Below, in pieces: positions 8,405 through 17,547 of a stretch of DNA of 64,000 nucleotides. Made by a program: the position numbers and the translations under genes. The stretch's first letter is position 1, and each line of letters starts with the position of its first letter. Source of the stretch: Deltaproteobacteria bacterium HGW-Deltaproteobacteria-6 (GTDB lineage Bacteria > Desulfobacterota > Syntrophia > Syntrophales > Smithellaceae); assembly GCA_002840435.1 (NCBI GenBank), contig PHAT01000002.1:328696-392695 (forward strand), given 5' to 3'. A model generated the notes under the pieces. It saw only the letters and a list, made by a program, of their open reading frames with translations, was not told where the DNA came from and did not search any database.

Positions 8405-8935
8405 TTACCCGCAGGAACAAGCAGACGCCCCTTTGGTGTTTGTTGTGCCGCAGCCGCATGCGCCCTGGATATCCGTTTCGTGGCAGCAGAATTTGTCTGA
8501 GATTTCCTTATCGGAAAACCCCATGGCATGTGTCCGCACCATTTTAGCCGTGGCCAGGCAAAGCTGTATTTGTTCGCCGGTCAAGCCCTTCGGCATCACT
8601 TCTCTGATTTCCGCAAGGCAATCGGGCGCGGAATTAGCGGCCACAAAAGACGCGATGCGAATCATGGAAGTCAGATTTTCAGAAAAATCTGCAGCATCGC
8701 CTGCCTGTCCATCCATCAGAGCTGAAACTTTATCGCGCATGGTTTTAACGGCCGCCGCTTTGGCGTCGAGCCCCAGCAGAAATGCTTTGAGCATTTCCGC
8801 TTTCGGGATATTCAGTGATACCGCTCCATTGTAAAGTTTGTCGGCGCAAGTCCGGCAACCTGCACCCATGGCCGCACCCATCCCGATCAGTGTTTTTTCC
8901 TGATTTGATAATTGGCTTTCCTGTCTGTTTTCCAT
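8405..8935 (-). CDS. Carboxymuconolactone decarboxylase-like protein with Cys-rich tail
   Basis: 176 residues. Two halves with AhpD-like character: the first contains GAAMGAGCRTCADKLY, a Cys-x-x-Cys in the position of the family active site. The second half resembles another such helix bundle with TAKMVRTHAMG. The last 35 residues are Cys-rich (FCCHETDIQGACGCG, ending SACSCG), suggesting metal binding. The function is not known; thiol-disulfide or metal-related redox work is plausible. It begins after a purine-rich AAAAAGGAGTA site and probably leads the cluster with the ECF gene and the selenoprotein. Confidence 0.7.
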   Translation of the reverse strand: MENRQESQLSNQEKTLIGMGAAMGAGCRTCADKLYNGAVSLNIPKAEMLKAFLLGLDAKAAAVKTMRDKVSALMDGQAGDAADFSENLTSMIRIASFVAANSAPDCLAEIREVMPKGLTGEQIQLCLATAKMVRTHAMGFSDKEISDKFCCHETDIQGACGCGTTNTKGASACSCG

Positions 8936-9167
8936 TTTTATACTCCTTTTTTTGACTTGTTGACTGTTTAGACGGATAAGGCATCAAAAAAGATACAAAA
9001 AAATGATTTGAGGATAACCGCCAGTAATTCATATAGTTGTCAGAAAAATATGAAAAATGGCGAGGTGCGGAGATGTGTGGAATGGACTTGATGGCTGATC
9101 AATCCGGTTCAATGATGATGTCCGAAAACGGCTGGCACAAATTTTGATAAACGGGTATGAAGCCTTC

Positions 9168-10628
9168 ATGACATCCGAACACAAAAAATATTATGACGCC
9201 ATGCTGGCGCGCGACTATCGCTTTGACGGCAAGTTCTTTGTCGGCGTCAAAACAACCGGCATCTACTGCCGGCCGATTTGCCCGGCCCGGCCGAAGATAG
9301 AAAATGTGGAATTCTTCCCGTCGTCAGTAATGGCGGAAAAGGCCGGCTATCGCCCCTGTCAGAGATGCCGGCCGGAGGCCGCCCCGTTGTCGCCTTTCTG
9401 GTATGGAAAATCAGCGATTGTCCAGCGATCGCTGCGGGCGATCATCAATGACGGGTTAAACGGTTTGTCTGAAGAGGAATTTGCCGGGAAATTCGGCGTA
9501 ACGGCCAGACATCTGCGACGGCTGTTTGTTTGTGAAATCGGTAAAACGCCCCGTCAGTTTTACGAGCAGCAAAAATTAAACCTTGCCCGGAAAATGATTG
9601 TCGAGACGCGCCTGCCGGTAACCGACATTTGTTTTGCGGCCGGTTTTCAGTCACTCAGAAGATTCAACGCCGCCTTTAAGGCCCGTTTTTCCAAGCCACC
9701 CGGTGTTATCCGCCAAGCGGTGCGCGGCACAACGGACGTGCCGTCGTTGACCGGCATCAGTTTGAGTTACCGGCCGCCCTACAACTGGGAAGCCCTGATG
9801 AAATATTTAATGCGTCATCAAACGGATCAGATTGAAGAAATCAGCCCGGATTCGTATATCCGATATTATGCGACCTGCAAGGGCATGGGGCGGGTGATTG
9901 TCAATAATAATGAAGCGAAATCCTGCCTTGTTGCTTATTTCGATCATTTCGACCACGAACAGCTTTACAGGCTGATTCAGAACATCAGACGGTTGTTCGA
10001 TCTGGATGCCGACCCGCTCCTGGTTGCGACGCAATTTGAACAGGTAAAAATTCTAAGAAAGCTCGATCAAAAATCGCCGGGCGTTCGGGCGCCCGGCTCA
10101 TGGGACGGATTCGAGACCGCCGTCGGCATTATTCTGGGACAGGTGGTTTCGATGGAGCAGGCGCGCCGGAATATGCGGCATCTGCTGCAGCATTACGGTG
10201 AAGAACGCCTGTGGCAGGACAAAAAGGTCTTTATCTTTCCCGATGCGGCGAAACTGGCCGGGGCCGATTTGGCGAGCCTCCCCGTAACGAAAATCAGAAA
10301 ACAGACCATCCGGCTGTTGGCCGGGAAAATTGCCGCCGGGGAGCTGTCGCTCAACGCGCATCAGGATATGGCTAAACTGAAAGAACAACTGATGGCCGTC
10401 CCGGGAATCGGCGGCTGGACGGCGGAATATATCGGGATGAGATGCCTCAGTGACCCGGACAGCTACCCGGCGACCGATTTGATATTGAAAAGGATCAGTG
10501 ATGTGGAGCCGGGGCTGGATTTGGAAAAGGCCAGGCCGTGGCGGGCTTACGCAGCCTTCCTGCTCTGGGATGCCTATGCGGGAAAACTTGTCAAAAAAAG
10601 GGGGAAGCAAGATGGAGCTATACGTTAA
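9168..10628 (+). CDS. Ada-type methyl-acceptor/AraC regulator fused to AlkA 3-methyladenine DNA glycosylase
   Basis: 486 residues in three parts. Residues 1-80: Ada zinc domain with the Cys set GIYCRPICPARP and CQRCRPE, which repairs methylphosphotriesters and thereby activates the protein. About 85-190: AraC-type helix-turn-helix (VTDICFAAGFQSLRRFNAAF). From about 200: AlkA N-terminal domain and a HhH glycosylase fold with VPGIGGWTAEY and the catalytic Asp in ATDLILK. The fusion combines induction and base excision of alkylated purines. The ATG at 9168 is preferred; a TTG at 9144 in frame is possible. The next gene, ogt, overlaps its end by 17 bases. Confidence 0.92.
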   Translation: MTSEHKKYYDAMLARDYRFDGKFFVGVKTTGIYCRPICPARPKIENVEFFPSSVMAEKAGYRPCQRCRPEAAPLSPFWYGKSAIVQRSLRAIINDGLNGLSEEEFAGKFGVTARHLRRLFVCEIGKTPRQFYEQQKLNLARKMIVETRLPVTDICFAAGFQSLRRFNAAFKARFSKPPGVIRQAVRGTTDVPSLTGISLSYRPPYNWEALMKYLMRHQTDQIEEISPDSYIRYYATCKGMGRVIVNNNEAKSCLVAYFDHFDHEQLYRLIQNIRRLFDLDADPLLVATQFEQVKILRKLDQKSPGVRAPGSWDGFETAVGIILGQVVSMEQARRNMRHLLQHYGEERLWQDKKVFIFPDAAKLAGADLASLPVTKIRKQTIRLLAGKIAAGELSLNAHQDMAKLKEQLMAVPGIGGWTAEYIGMRCLSDPDSYPATDLILKRISDVEPGLDLEKARPWRAYAAFLLWDAYAGKLVKKRGKQDGAIR

Positions 10629-11133
10629 ACGCATGCAGACGCCGATCGGGGAGATTGCGCTTTATGCCAATGAACGGGCCCTGGTCGGACTTTACACGGG
10701 TAAATATAACAAGAAAGGATTTCCGGTCCGTTTTCAATCCGCCCGGGAAAAAGATACCCCGGTTCTTTTGAAGGCTCAAAAAGAAATCGACGCCTATTTT
10801 GCGGGGAAACTGAAACAATTCACCGTGCCCGTGGAATTTTCCGGAACGCCTTTTCAAGAGGCCGTATGGCGTTCTCTTCTCAAAATCGGCTATGGCGAAC
10901 TGCGGACATACGGAGATGTTGCCGCCAGTGTCGGAAATCCGAAAGGCTCCCGGGCAGTCGGCGGGGCGGTCGGCCGGAACCCTGTTTCGATTATCATTCC
11001 CTGTCACCGGGTCATCGGTTCGGATACAACCCTCACCGGATTCGGAGGCGGTCTGCCCGCCAAGACGCGCCTGCTGCAAACCGAGGGACACCACGTAAAA
11101 AAATCAAAAGTCAATCCATCAGGACGCGAATGA
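10612..11133 (+). CDS. ogt: Methylated-DNA--protein-cysteine methyltransferase
   Basis: 173 residues. Transfers the O6-methyl group of guanine in DNA to its own active-site Cys in the motif IIIPCHRVIG; the helix-turn-helix (YGDVAASVGNPKGSRAVG) and the arginine finger region precede it as usual. The start ATG at 10612 sits inside the end of the Ada-AlkA gene behind a purine-rich AAGGGGGAAG, so the two are translationally coupled, forming a compact alkylation-repair operon. Confidence 0.93.
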   Translation: MELYVKRMQTPIGEIALYANERALVGLYTGKYNKKGFPVRFQSAREKDTPVLLKAQKEIDAYFAGKLKQFTVPVEFSGTPFQEAVWRSLLKIGYGELRTYGDVAASVGNPKGSRAVGGAVGRNPVSIIIPCHRVIGSDTTLTGFGGGLPAKTRLLQTEGHHVKKSKVNPSGRE

Positions 11134-11155
11134 TTGTGACGAGGCGATAAAAAAA

Positions 11156-11181
11156 GGGCGGGAGTTTATTGGCTCCCGCCC
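11156..11181 (-). terminator. Rho-independent terminator between convergent genes
   Basis: A perfect 9-base stem, GGGCGGGAG (11156-11164) and CTCCCGCCC (11173-11181), with an 8-base loop. On the minus strand it is followed by a run of T, so it terminates the acyl-CoA dehydrogenase transcript; the hairpin probably also stops ogt transcription. Confidence 0.85.
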
Positions 11182-11196
11182 TGAACGAAAGATCTG

Positions 11197-13029
11197 CTAT
11201 TCCAGCATGTAAGACGCTTCAGGAATTTCCATTACCGAATTATCGCCTTCCTTGATGACCCGCAGGATCATGCCGACATTGGGGAGAATATTGTGGGCGA
11301 AGAATTTGGCCGAAGCCACCTTACCCGCGTAGTACGGATATTCGAAATGCTCCTTGCCAATCGCGTCAATCTTTTTGAGTGCGATGAGCGCGTGCTCCAA
11401 CAGCAGTTTCGTGCCGTAAATGTAGCCGGTCGCATGCAGAATCCGTGTGGCGAAGAAACCGATCATGCCGAACTTGCCCTGGCCCAGGTATCCGGCCATG
11501 GTGTTCTGAATGTCTTTGTACTGAGCGAGCGCTTCGGCGAGCAGCGCCACTTCCGCTGCCACAGCCGCATTGTCCTTGTTGTCCGCTGCGAATTTTTCCA
11601 GTTCGGCAAACCAGGAAGCAAACACCTGCCCTCCGGCCATCATCCACTTGCGGCCGATAAGATCCATGGACTGGATGAAGTTAGTGCCTTCCCAGATCGG
11701 GTAAATCCGGCAGTCGCGAAGCTGCTGCGCGATGGGGTACTCTTCGGAGAAGCCATAGCCGCCGTAACATTGCATGGCTTCGGAGATGCTCAAGAACGCC
11801 AGATCCGAACACCAGGCCTTGACGATCGGAATGTTGACTTCCACAAAGGCCTTGGCGCGCTTGCGTTCGTTTTCATCCTTTGTGTTTTCCATGACGTCCA
11901 TGCAATAGTAAGACATGGCAATCATGGCCCGGCTGGCCTCGGTGATGGATTTCTGATACATCAGCATCCGGCGGACATCTTCGTGATGGATGATGGAAAC
12001 ACGGCCCGCCTTGGGGTTGGTGATCTGACGGCCCTGGATGCGTCCGGCGGCATACAGTGCCGCGTTGTTATAAGAGACGGTCGCAGCCGCGAGCGCTGCC
12101 AGACCCGTGACGGTGCGTTCTTCGTTCATCATCTGGAACATCTGGGCCATGCCCGCGCCCTTGCCGTCCACAGGAACGTCGCCCAGCAGATAGCCGCGGC
12201 ACTTGCCTTCTTCGCCGAAATTGATGATGCTGGTGGCCGATCCGCAAAGTCCCATCTTGTGTTCGACGCCGCCGCAGTTCACATCATTGAACTCGCCTTT
12301 TTCACCGTCTTCGGTATGCCAGTACTTCGGTACGACGAACAGGGAGATGCCCTTGGTGCCGGGCGCGCAGCCTTCAATGCGGGCCAGCGTCAGGTGGACG
12401 ATATTTTCTGTGATGTCCTGATCGCCGCCGGTGATGAAGCACTTGGTGCCGACAATATTGTAAATACCGGGTTCAGAAGTCGGGGTGGCCTTGGTGATGA
12501 TGTCGCCCACGTCCGAGCCGCTGTTGGGTTCGGTGAGGTCCATCGTGCCCGCCCATTGGCCGGAAAACATTTTGGGCAGGAAAATATTTTTAACTTTATC
12601 GCTCGCGAAGTCACGGATCAGACCGGACGCGCCGGTGGTGGCCATGACGTAGGGGCCGGATGCGGCATTGGCGGCTGCCAGGTATTCATTGGTGCAGCCC
12701 ATGAGGCACAGGGGCAGGGCGCTGGGGTCGGAATGATCGGCATTGCTGGAACCCAGACCGTTTTCCTGAACCGTCCAATAGGGCTTCTTGAACGATTCGG
12801 GTGTGGTGACCTTGCCGTTTTTATACACGGCATGTTGTTTATCTCCGTCTTCGTTTGTCGGCGCCACGACTTCCTTGGCGATCTTCAGAGCATTTTCAAG
12901 GATCGAATCAACGTCGTCAAGCGAATAACCGCCTTCGAATCGTCCCTGACCGAAGATCCTGGACATGTCGAGCCATTCTTTCAGAATAAATTTGTGCTCG
13001 CGTGTTGAATAAACAAAATTTGCTGCCAT
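11197..13029 (-). CDS. Acyl-CoA dehydrogenase (large, about 600-residue class)
   Basis: 610 residues, FAD enzyme forming the 2,3-enoyl-CoA. The signature TEPNSGSDVGD, a substrate-binding loop FITGGDQD and the catalytic Glu region YPIWEGTNF are present; about 150 extra C-terminal residues form the additional helical domain of the large FadE/AcdA class also seen in syntrophic fatty-acid oxidisers. Good ribosome site (AAGGAGAACC) before the ATG. Electrons would go to ETF. Monocistronic, with a strong terminator. Chain-length specificity cannot be told from sequence. Confidence 0.92.
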   Translation of the reverse strand: MAANFVYSTREHKFILKEWLDMSRIFGQGRFEGGYSLDDVDSILENALKIAKEVVAPTNEDGDKQHAVYKNGKVTTPESFKKPYWTVQENGLGSSNADHSDPSALPLCLMGCTNEYLAAANAASGPYVMATTGASGLIRDFASDKVKNIFLPKMFSGQWAGTMDLTEPNSGSDVGDIITKATPTSEPGIYNIVGTKCFITGGDQDITENIVHLTLARIEGCAPGTKGISLFVVPKYWHTEDGEKGEFNDVNCGGVEHKMGLCGSATSIINFGEEGKCRGYLLGDVPVDGKGAGMAQMFQMMNEERTVTGLAALAAATVSYNNAALYAAGRIQGRQITNPKAGRVSIIHHEDVRRMLMYQKSITEASRAMIAMSYYCMDVMENTKDENERKRAKAFVEVNIPIVKAWCSDLAFLSISEAMQCYGGYGFSEEYPIAQQLRDCRIYPIWEGTNFIQSMDLIGRKWMMAGGQVFASWFAELEKFAADNKDNAAVAAEVALLAEALAQYKDIQNTMAGYLGQGKFGMIGFFATRILHATGYIYGTKLLLEHALIALKKIDAIGKEHFEYPYYAGKVASAKFFAHNILPNVGMILRVIKEGDNSVMEIPEASYMLE

Positions 13030-13097
13030 AATTTTGGTTCTCCTTCCTTATGCCGTGTGGGATATAAAACTTTCAGCAGCGGGCATTATAACAAAAA

Positions 13098-14096
13098 ATG
13101 ACCGTAAGTCAACATATTACAAATGTGAAAGATCTTGCTAAGATAGCTGCTATCTGGTATTCAAATGCCATGCAAACGCCTTTTCGCCTGAACGATATTT
13201 TGCTCATTGTGGTGGTCATTACATCTATGGCCGCAGCCATTATTTTCCCCGATTTCGGGGCGCGTTTTCAGGCGTTGCCCTTTTATTGTCTGATGGTCAA
13301 TTTTTTTCTGAGTTATCTTTCCATTGATCTGGCGGATGTCTGGAAGGCGTTGAAAATCCATAGCAGGGATATTCTGGGTTTTACCGTGTTGAAGCTCGCC
13401 ATTCTGCCGGTCCTTATTTATTTTACCTTTTATTTTATCGCACCCCAATACGCTCTGTCTGCAATGCTTTTGACGGGTGTTTCCACCGGTGTGGTTTCGC
13501 CGATGATTTCGAATATGGTCAAGGGCAACTCATCGCTTGTTCTGGTGGTGGTGGTGATCACATCCATCCTTGCGCCTTTTACACTGCCTGCACTTATCAA
13601 GATTGTCATTGCCAAAGAGGTGACAATTTCTTTTCTGGCGATGCTCAAAATGCTGGCGACGCTTATTTTTATTCCGATCGTCCTGGTTGAAATCATCCGC
13701 TACCTCACGCCGCGGCTGGTCGCGCCGATTTTGAAGATCCAGTTTCCTGTCTCGCTTTTAATGTTTGCTTTTATTAATCTGGGTGTGTTTTATCGCTACA
13801 CGTCTTTTTTCAAAAAGGAACCGTCCGTGATTATCATGGCGACCATTGTTGTCTTTGTCCTGGCGGCAATTTATTGCGCTGTTGGCATATTCTTCTTCCG
13901 GAGGGGTCCCCTGCATAATCATCTGGCCGGCGCGGTCATGCTTGGAAACATCAATAACGTGCTGGTGATAGTTTTCTCGTCTGAGTTTTTCGGTCCGGTC
14001 GAGCCGCTGGTTGCGGCCATGTATATGATTCCCTTTTTCGTTATCGTAATACCTCTGCGTTATTACCGCTACTGGAAAACCAGGGTGGTACAGTAG
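13098..14096 (+). CDS. Bile acid:sodium symporter-like (BASS family) transporter
   Basis: 332 residues, with about nine or ten hydrophobic helices. The arrangement, including the two-fold repeat and the short discontinuous helices around VSTGVVSPMISNMVKGNSSL and HLAGAVMLGNINNVL, fits the BASS/bile acid symporter superfamily, which takes up organic acids with sodium. The first in-frame ATG is used, but a Met at residue 25 (MQTPFRLND) just before the first helix is an equally good start; neither has a clear ribosome site. The substrate is unknown. It diverges from the acyl-CoA dehydrogenase. Confidence 0.65.
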   Translation: MTVSQHITNVKDLAKIAAIWYSNAMQTPFRLNDILLIVVVITSMAAAIIFPDFGARFQALPFYCLMVNFFLSYLSIDLADVWKALKIHSRDILGFTVLKLAILPVLIYFTFYFIAPQYALSAMLLTGVSTGVVSPMISNMVKGNSSLVLVVVVITSILAPFTLPALIKIVIAKEVTISFLAMLKMLATLIFIPIVLVEIIRYLTPRLVAPILKIQFPVSLLMFAFINLGVFYRYTSFFKKEPSVIIMATIVVFVLAAIYCAVGIFFFRRGPLHNHLAGAVMLGNINNVLVIVFSSEFFGPVEPLVAAMYMIPFFVIVIPLRYYRYWKTRVVQ

Positions 14097-14334
14097 GACT
14101 GGCTGGGCAATATCCTGCCTTTGATTTAATCCTGCTGCTGCAGGACGGGCGTTGATCCGCCGCAGCTTGATGAAAAGCGGTTGATCTGTTTTGTCGGCAA
14201 TGTAATTCACTTGATTACGGGATCAATAAAGATTAAATTAATTGCCATGATGAACTTTTTACAAATCAATTATATCCGGATTATCCTTAAACTCTGTTGC
14301 CGTTTATTAATTTTTCATCCTGACCATCTGCCTG

Positions 14335-14450
14335 TTTGTAAAAAAAAACTTGCTCAGCTTTCCGTTTATGATCAGGTTTTTATTCTGTTGATCAGCAACG
14401 CGGTACAGAACGCCATGGCGGGTCCTGAAACTTTTACAATGGAGGAATAG
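14335..14450 (+). pseudogene. Relic of a DUF421 (YetF-like) membrane protein
   Basis: Within the 358-base gap before the FrnE-like gene, one frame reads KKKLAQLSVYDQVFILLISN followed by AVQNAMAGPET, a good match to the conserved core of DUF421 proteins (consensus about LAQLTPFDFVLLLIISEAVQNA). Upstream the similarity is lost and the frame stops at TAG 14448-14450, so the rest of the gene, including the cytoplasmic domain, is missing. I read it as a decayed fragment. Its end provides the ribosome site of the next gene. Confidence 0.5.
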
Positions 14451-14454
14451 AATC

Positions 14455-15048
14455 ATGATTAACTTCAGAATTTTTTCCGACTACATCTGACCCTTCTGCT
14501 ACATCGGCAAGGCTATTGTCGATCAGTTGAAAAAAGAATATTCGATTAATGATCAGTGGGTAAGCTACGAACTGCATCCGGAGACGCCGCCTTCGGGCAT
14601 GCTGCTTTCCGAGCGATTTAAGGGCCGGGACCTCACGCCGTTTTATGAACAACTGCGCTCGCGGGGCAAAGAGCTGGGCATCGTATTTAATAGCCACACG
14701 CTTCTTTCCAACTCCCGGCTGTCATTGATGGCTTCTGAATATGCCCGCGATATGGACAAGTATGAAGCTTTTCATCAGAATATCTTTCAAGCCTATTTCA
14801 CGGAAAGTCTGGATATCGGTAATCCGGACATCATTGCCGCCATTGCCGGCAAAAGCGGTCTGGACGCCAAAAAGATGCTTGCCGCGGTTAACGACGGCCG
14901 TTATGCGTCACGTCTTGATGAAGCCTTAAGGGAAGGGCAGCAGCTGGGCTTAACGGGTATTCCGCTGTTTGTGGTCAACAGCAAATATAAAATCGTCGGC
15001 GCTCAGCCGTTGGAGGTCTTCAGGGATTTTCTTGATAAACTGAAATAA
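14455..15048 (+). CDS. Selenocysteine-containing DsbA/FrnE-family oxidoreductase
   Basis: The ATG at 14455 has a strong GGAGGAATAGAATC leader. Eleven codons in, TGA (14488-14490) interrupts a frame that then stays open to 15048; the protein of 197 residues aligns with FrnE/2-hydroxychromene-2-carboxylate isomerase-like DSBA proteins. The catalytic motif, normally FSDYxCPFCYIG, reads FSDYIUPFCYIG: UGA stands exactly at the nucleophilic Cys. The C-terminal LTGIPLFVVNSKYKIVGAQP is the typical cis-Pro and GAQ region. Without a signal peptide it should be cytoplasmic, catalysing dithiol/disulfide or selenenylsulfide exchange. Reading it as starting at 14527 loses the active site. Confidence 0.85.
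14491..14511 (+). promoter_or_regulatory. Possible SECIS hairpin for the FrnE-like selenoprotein
   Basis: Directly after the UGA, CCUU and AAGG pair, followed by GC/GC after a two-base bulge, around a seven-base UACAUCG loop. It is in the right place but the loop lacks a G among its first two bases, so the fit to the usual bacterial consensus is partial. Confidence 0.35.
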
Positions 15049-15333
15049 GTGTGTTGAACATGGTTGTCATGTCGACTGCAGGGAGACATCTTCACGTTTG
15101 TCTTTTACGCTTGTGTCCGCGCGCCACTTCATCATCAATATATATCCTGATCCTTTTACCATTGCTGTATCCGCCCCATCGACATTCGTTTCAATCGATA
15201 AATATTCGTTGCTTTTTTGGTAATTTTTTACTAACTAGGCCTACTTGGTATTTCTAGGCGTTTCACTTTGAAAACATGTGATAACTTTCTGAGTAAAAAC
15301 CAATAATATTGAAAAAATAAAGGAGACAGCCGA

Positions 15334-17145
15334 ATGAACGACAGCAGCATGACAAAAAACAAAAAACTCATCCAATGGGTGGATGACATGGCCAAAATGT
15401 GCAAACCGGAGAAGATTTACTGGTGCGATGGCTCTCAAAATGAATACGATGCCATGATAAAAATCATGGTCGATTGCGGACTGGCCACACCTCTCAACAA
15501 AAACAAGCGCCCGAATTGTTTTCTTTTCCGATCCGATCCTTCTGATGTGGCACGCGTGGAAGACCGGACCTATATTGCATCCAAAACCAAGGATGAGGCG
15601 GGTCCGACCAATAACTGGATTGACCCGGAAGGCTTAAAGACGACCATGAAAGGCCTCTATGACGGCTGCATGAAGGGCAGAACGATGTATGTCATCCCCT
15701 TCAGCATGGGCCCGGTCGGTTCCCCCATCGCCCAGATCGGCATTGAAATTACCGATTCACCTTATGTTGTGGCAAACATGCACATCATGACCAGAGTCGG
15801 TTCGAAAGTGCTCGATGTTCTGGGAGAAGACGGCGTATTCATCCCCTGCCTGCATTCGGTGGGCAAACCGCTGGCCGAAGGCGAATCCGATGGTTCCAAC
15901 TGGCCCTGTGCCCCGATTGAGAAAAAATACATTTCCCATTTTCCTGAAGAAAAAACCATCTGGTCATACGGCTCCGGATACGGCGGCAACGCTCTTTTGG
16001 GCAAAAAGTGTTTTGCCCTGCGCATCGCATCGGTCATGGCCAGAGAGCAGGGATGGCTTGCCGAGCATATGCTGATTCTGGGCATCACCAATCCCGAAGG
16101 CGAGAAAAAGTACATTGCGGCGGCTTTCCCGTCCGCCTGCGGCAAGACCAATCTGGCCATGCTCATTCCCACCGTTCCCGGCTGGAAGGTGGAGACGGTC
16201 GGTGATGACATCGCCTGGATGAAGTTCGGCGCAGACGGCAGGCTTTACGCCATCAACCCCGAAGCCGGCTTCTTCGGCGTCGCGCCCGGCACGTCGCTGG
16301 ATTCCAATTTCAATGCCATGAAAGCAATTGAGAAAAACACCATTTTTACCAACGTTGCTTTGACCGAAGACGGAGATGTCTGGTGGGAAGGCATCGGGTA
16401 TGATGCGCCGGCAGGCAAGATTATCGACTGGACCGGCAAGGAATGGACCAAAGACAGCGGCAGAGTTGCGGCTCATGCCAACTCCCGGTTTACGGCTCCG
16501 GCAAAACAGTGCCCCGCTATCGACGCAGACTGGGAAAATCCGAAGGGCGTTCCCATCAGCGCGATCCTTTTCGGCGGCCGACGCCCCTCCACCATTCCGT
16601 TGGTGCATCAGGCGATGAGCTGGAATCACGGGGTCTTCATGGGATCGATTGTCGGTTCCGAAATCACCGCCGCCGCCATTTCCGCAAACATCGGACAGGT
16701 CCGGCGCGATCCGTTTGCCATGCTGCCTTTCTGCGGATATAACATGGGCGATTATTTCCAGCACTGGATTAACATCGGCGCGAAATCGACCGAAGATAAG
16801 CTGCCGAAAATCTTTTATGTCAACTGGTTCAGAAAAACGGCGGACGGCAAATGGCTCTGGCCCGGATACGGCGAAAACAGCCGCGTTCTGAAATGGGTCT
16901 TCGAGCGGGCGGCAGGCACCGGCAAAGCCAAGGAAACCCCGATTGGCTATATGCCGACGGAAGATGCCATTGACACGACCGGTTTGGATGTGACCGCCGC
17001 TGATATGAAGGAGCTGCTGAACGTCAACAAAGACGAGTGGAAAAATGAACTGGCCGGCATCCGCGAACATTACGCGAAGTTCGGCAGTCGTTTCCCCGCT
17101 GAATTGAATAAAGAACTCGCCGACCTGGAAAAAAGGCTCGGCTAA
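15334..17145 (+). CDS. pckG: Phosphoenolpyruvate carboxykinase (GTP)
   Basis: 603 residues, the length of GTP-type PEPCK. It interconverts oxaloacetate + GTP and PEP + CO2 + GDP. The kinase P-loop [12 protein letters not shown] contains the reactive Cys; the metal-binding region ([11 protein letters not shown]) and nucleotide-binding FPFCGYN-like segment ([12 protein letters not shown]) are present. Start ATG follows AAAGGAGACAG. Fits gluconeogenesis from acetyl-CoA/pyruvate in a fatty- or aromatic-acid degrader. Transcribed alone, ending at a hairpin with a T-run. Confidence 0.96.
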   Translation: MNDSSMTKNKKLIQWVDDMAKMCKPEKIYWCDGSQNEYDAMIKIMVDCGLATPLNKNKRPNCFLFRSDPSDVARVEDRTYIASKTKDEAGPTNNWIDPEGLKTTMKGLYDGCMKGRTMYVIPFSMGPVGSPIAQIGIEITDSPYVVANMHIMTRVGSKVLDVLGEDGVFIPCLHSVGKPLAEGESDGSNWPCAPIEKKYISHFPEEKTIWSYGSGYGGNALLGKKCFALRIASVMAREQGWLAEHMLILGITNPEGEKKYIAAAFPSACGKTNLAMLIPTVPGWKVETVGDDIAWMKFGADGRLYAINPEAGFFGVAPGTSLDSNFNAMKAIEKNTIFTNVALTEDGDVWWEGIGYDAPAGKIIDWTGKEWTKDSGRVAAHANSRFTAPAKQCPAIDADWENPKGVPISAILFGGRRPSTIPLVHQAMSWNHGVFMGSIVGSEITAAAISANIGQVRRDPFAMLPFCGYNMGDYFQHWINIGAKSTEDKLPKIFYVNWFRKTADGKWLWPGYGENSRVLKWVFERAAGTGKAKETPIGYMPTEDAIDTTGLDVTAADMKELLNVNKDEWKNELAGIREHYAKFGSRFPAELNKELADLEKRLG

Positions 17146-17186
17146 TAAAAAATCAGGCATTGTTTGACGCCGGACAGCGAATAAAC

Positions 17187-17244
17187 AAAAGGGCAGGTTC
17201 ATCTTTGACTATTTAGCTTTGGTCACGGACAGCCTGCCTTTTTT
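17187..17244 (+). terminator. Terminator after pckG
   Basis: AAAAGGGCAGG (17187-17197) pairs with CCTGCCTTTTT (17233-17243), leaving a 35-base loop and ending in a T-run. The long loop makes it less tidy than a standard terminator, but its place and base pairing support the call. Confidence 0.6.
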
Positions 17245-17547
17245 GCTTCCCCGGACAGGATCGTTTAGCCGGGTTAATATCAGTAAACGGATCAGGCTTT
17301 TGGCAGGCAAGCAACAAACCCATTCCATTCAGGCATTCCGGTGATTCGGAATCGAAAGCACATCATCCGCAAGGCAGCTTGTTATTCCGTCGTTTGTGAA
17401 ACCGTCATGACAAAAAAAAGTGGGCTGTTGACGGGTGAAGACCCGGACAAAAAAGGGAAAAAAGTTGCTGGCTTTGAGAAAGTTGATGATGTAGTGAATG
17501 GTTGCGGTTATGATCTGTAAAAAGATACTATGAATTTGGAGGTTACA
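17245..17547. other. Gene-free gap upstream of the crotonase gene
   Basis: About 300 bases with no supported gene on either strand. It must contain the promoter for the following gene, but I see no convincing -35/-10 pair; only the GGAGG site just before 17548 is clear. Confidence 0.5.

Noticed and set aside
11293-13008. 571-codon plus-strand frame
   Set aside because: Fully antisense to the acyl-CoA dehydrogenase; rich in His/Gly/Asp repeats typical of complementary strands of GC-rich genes.
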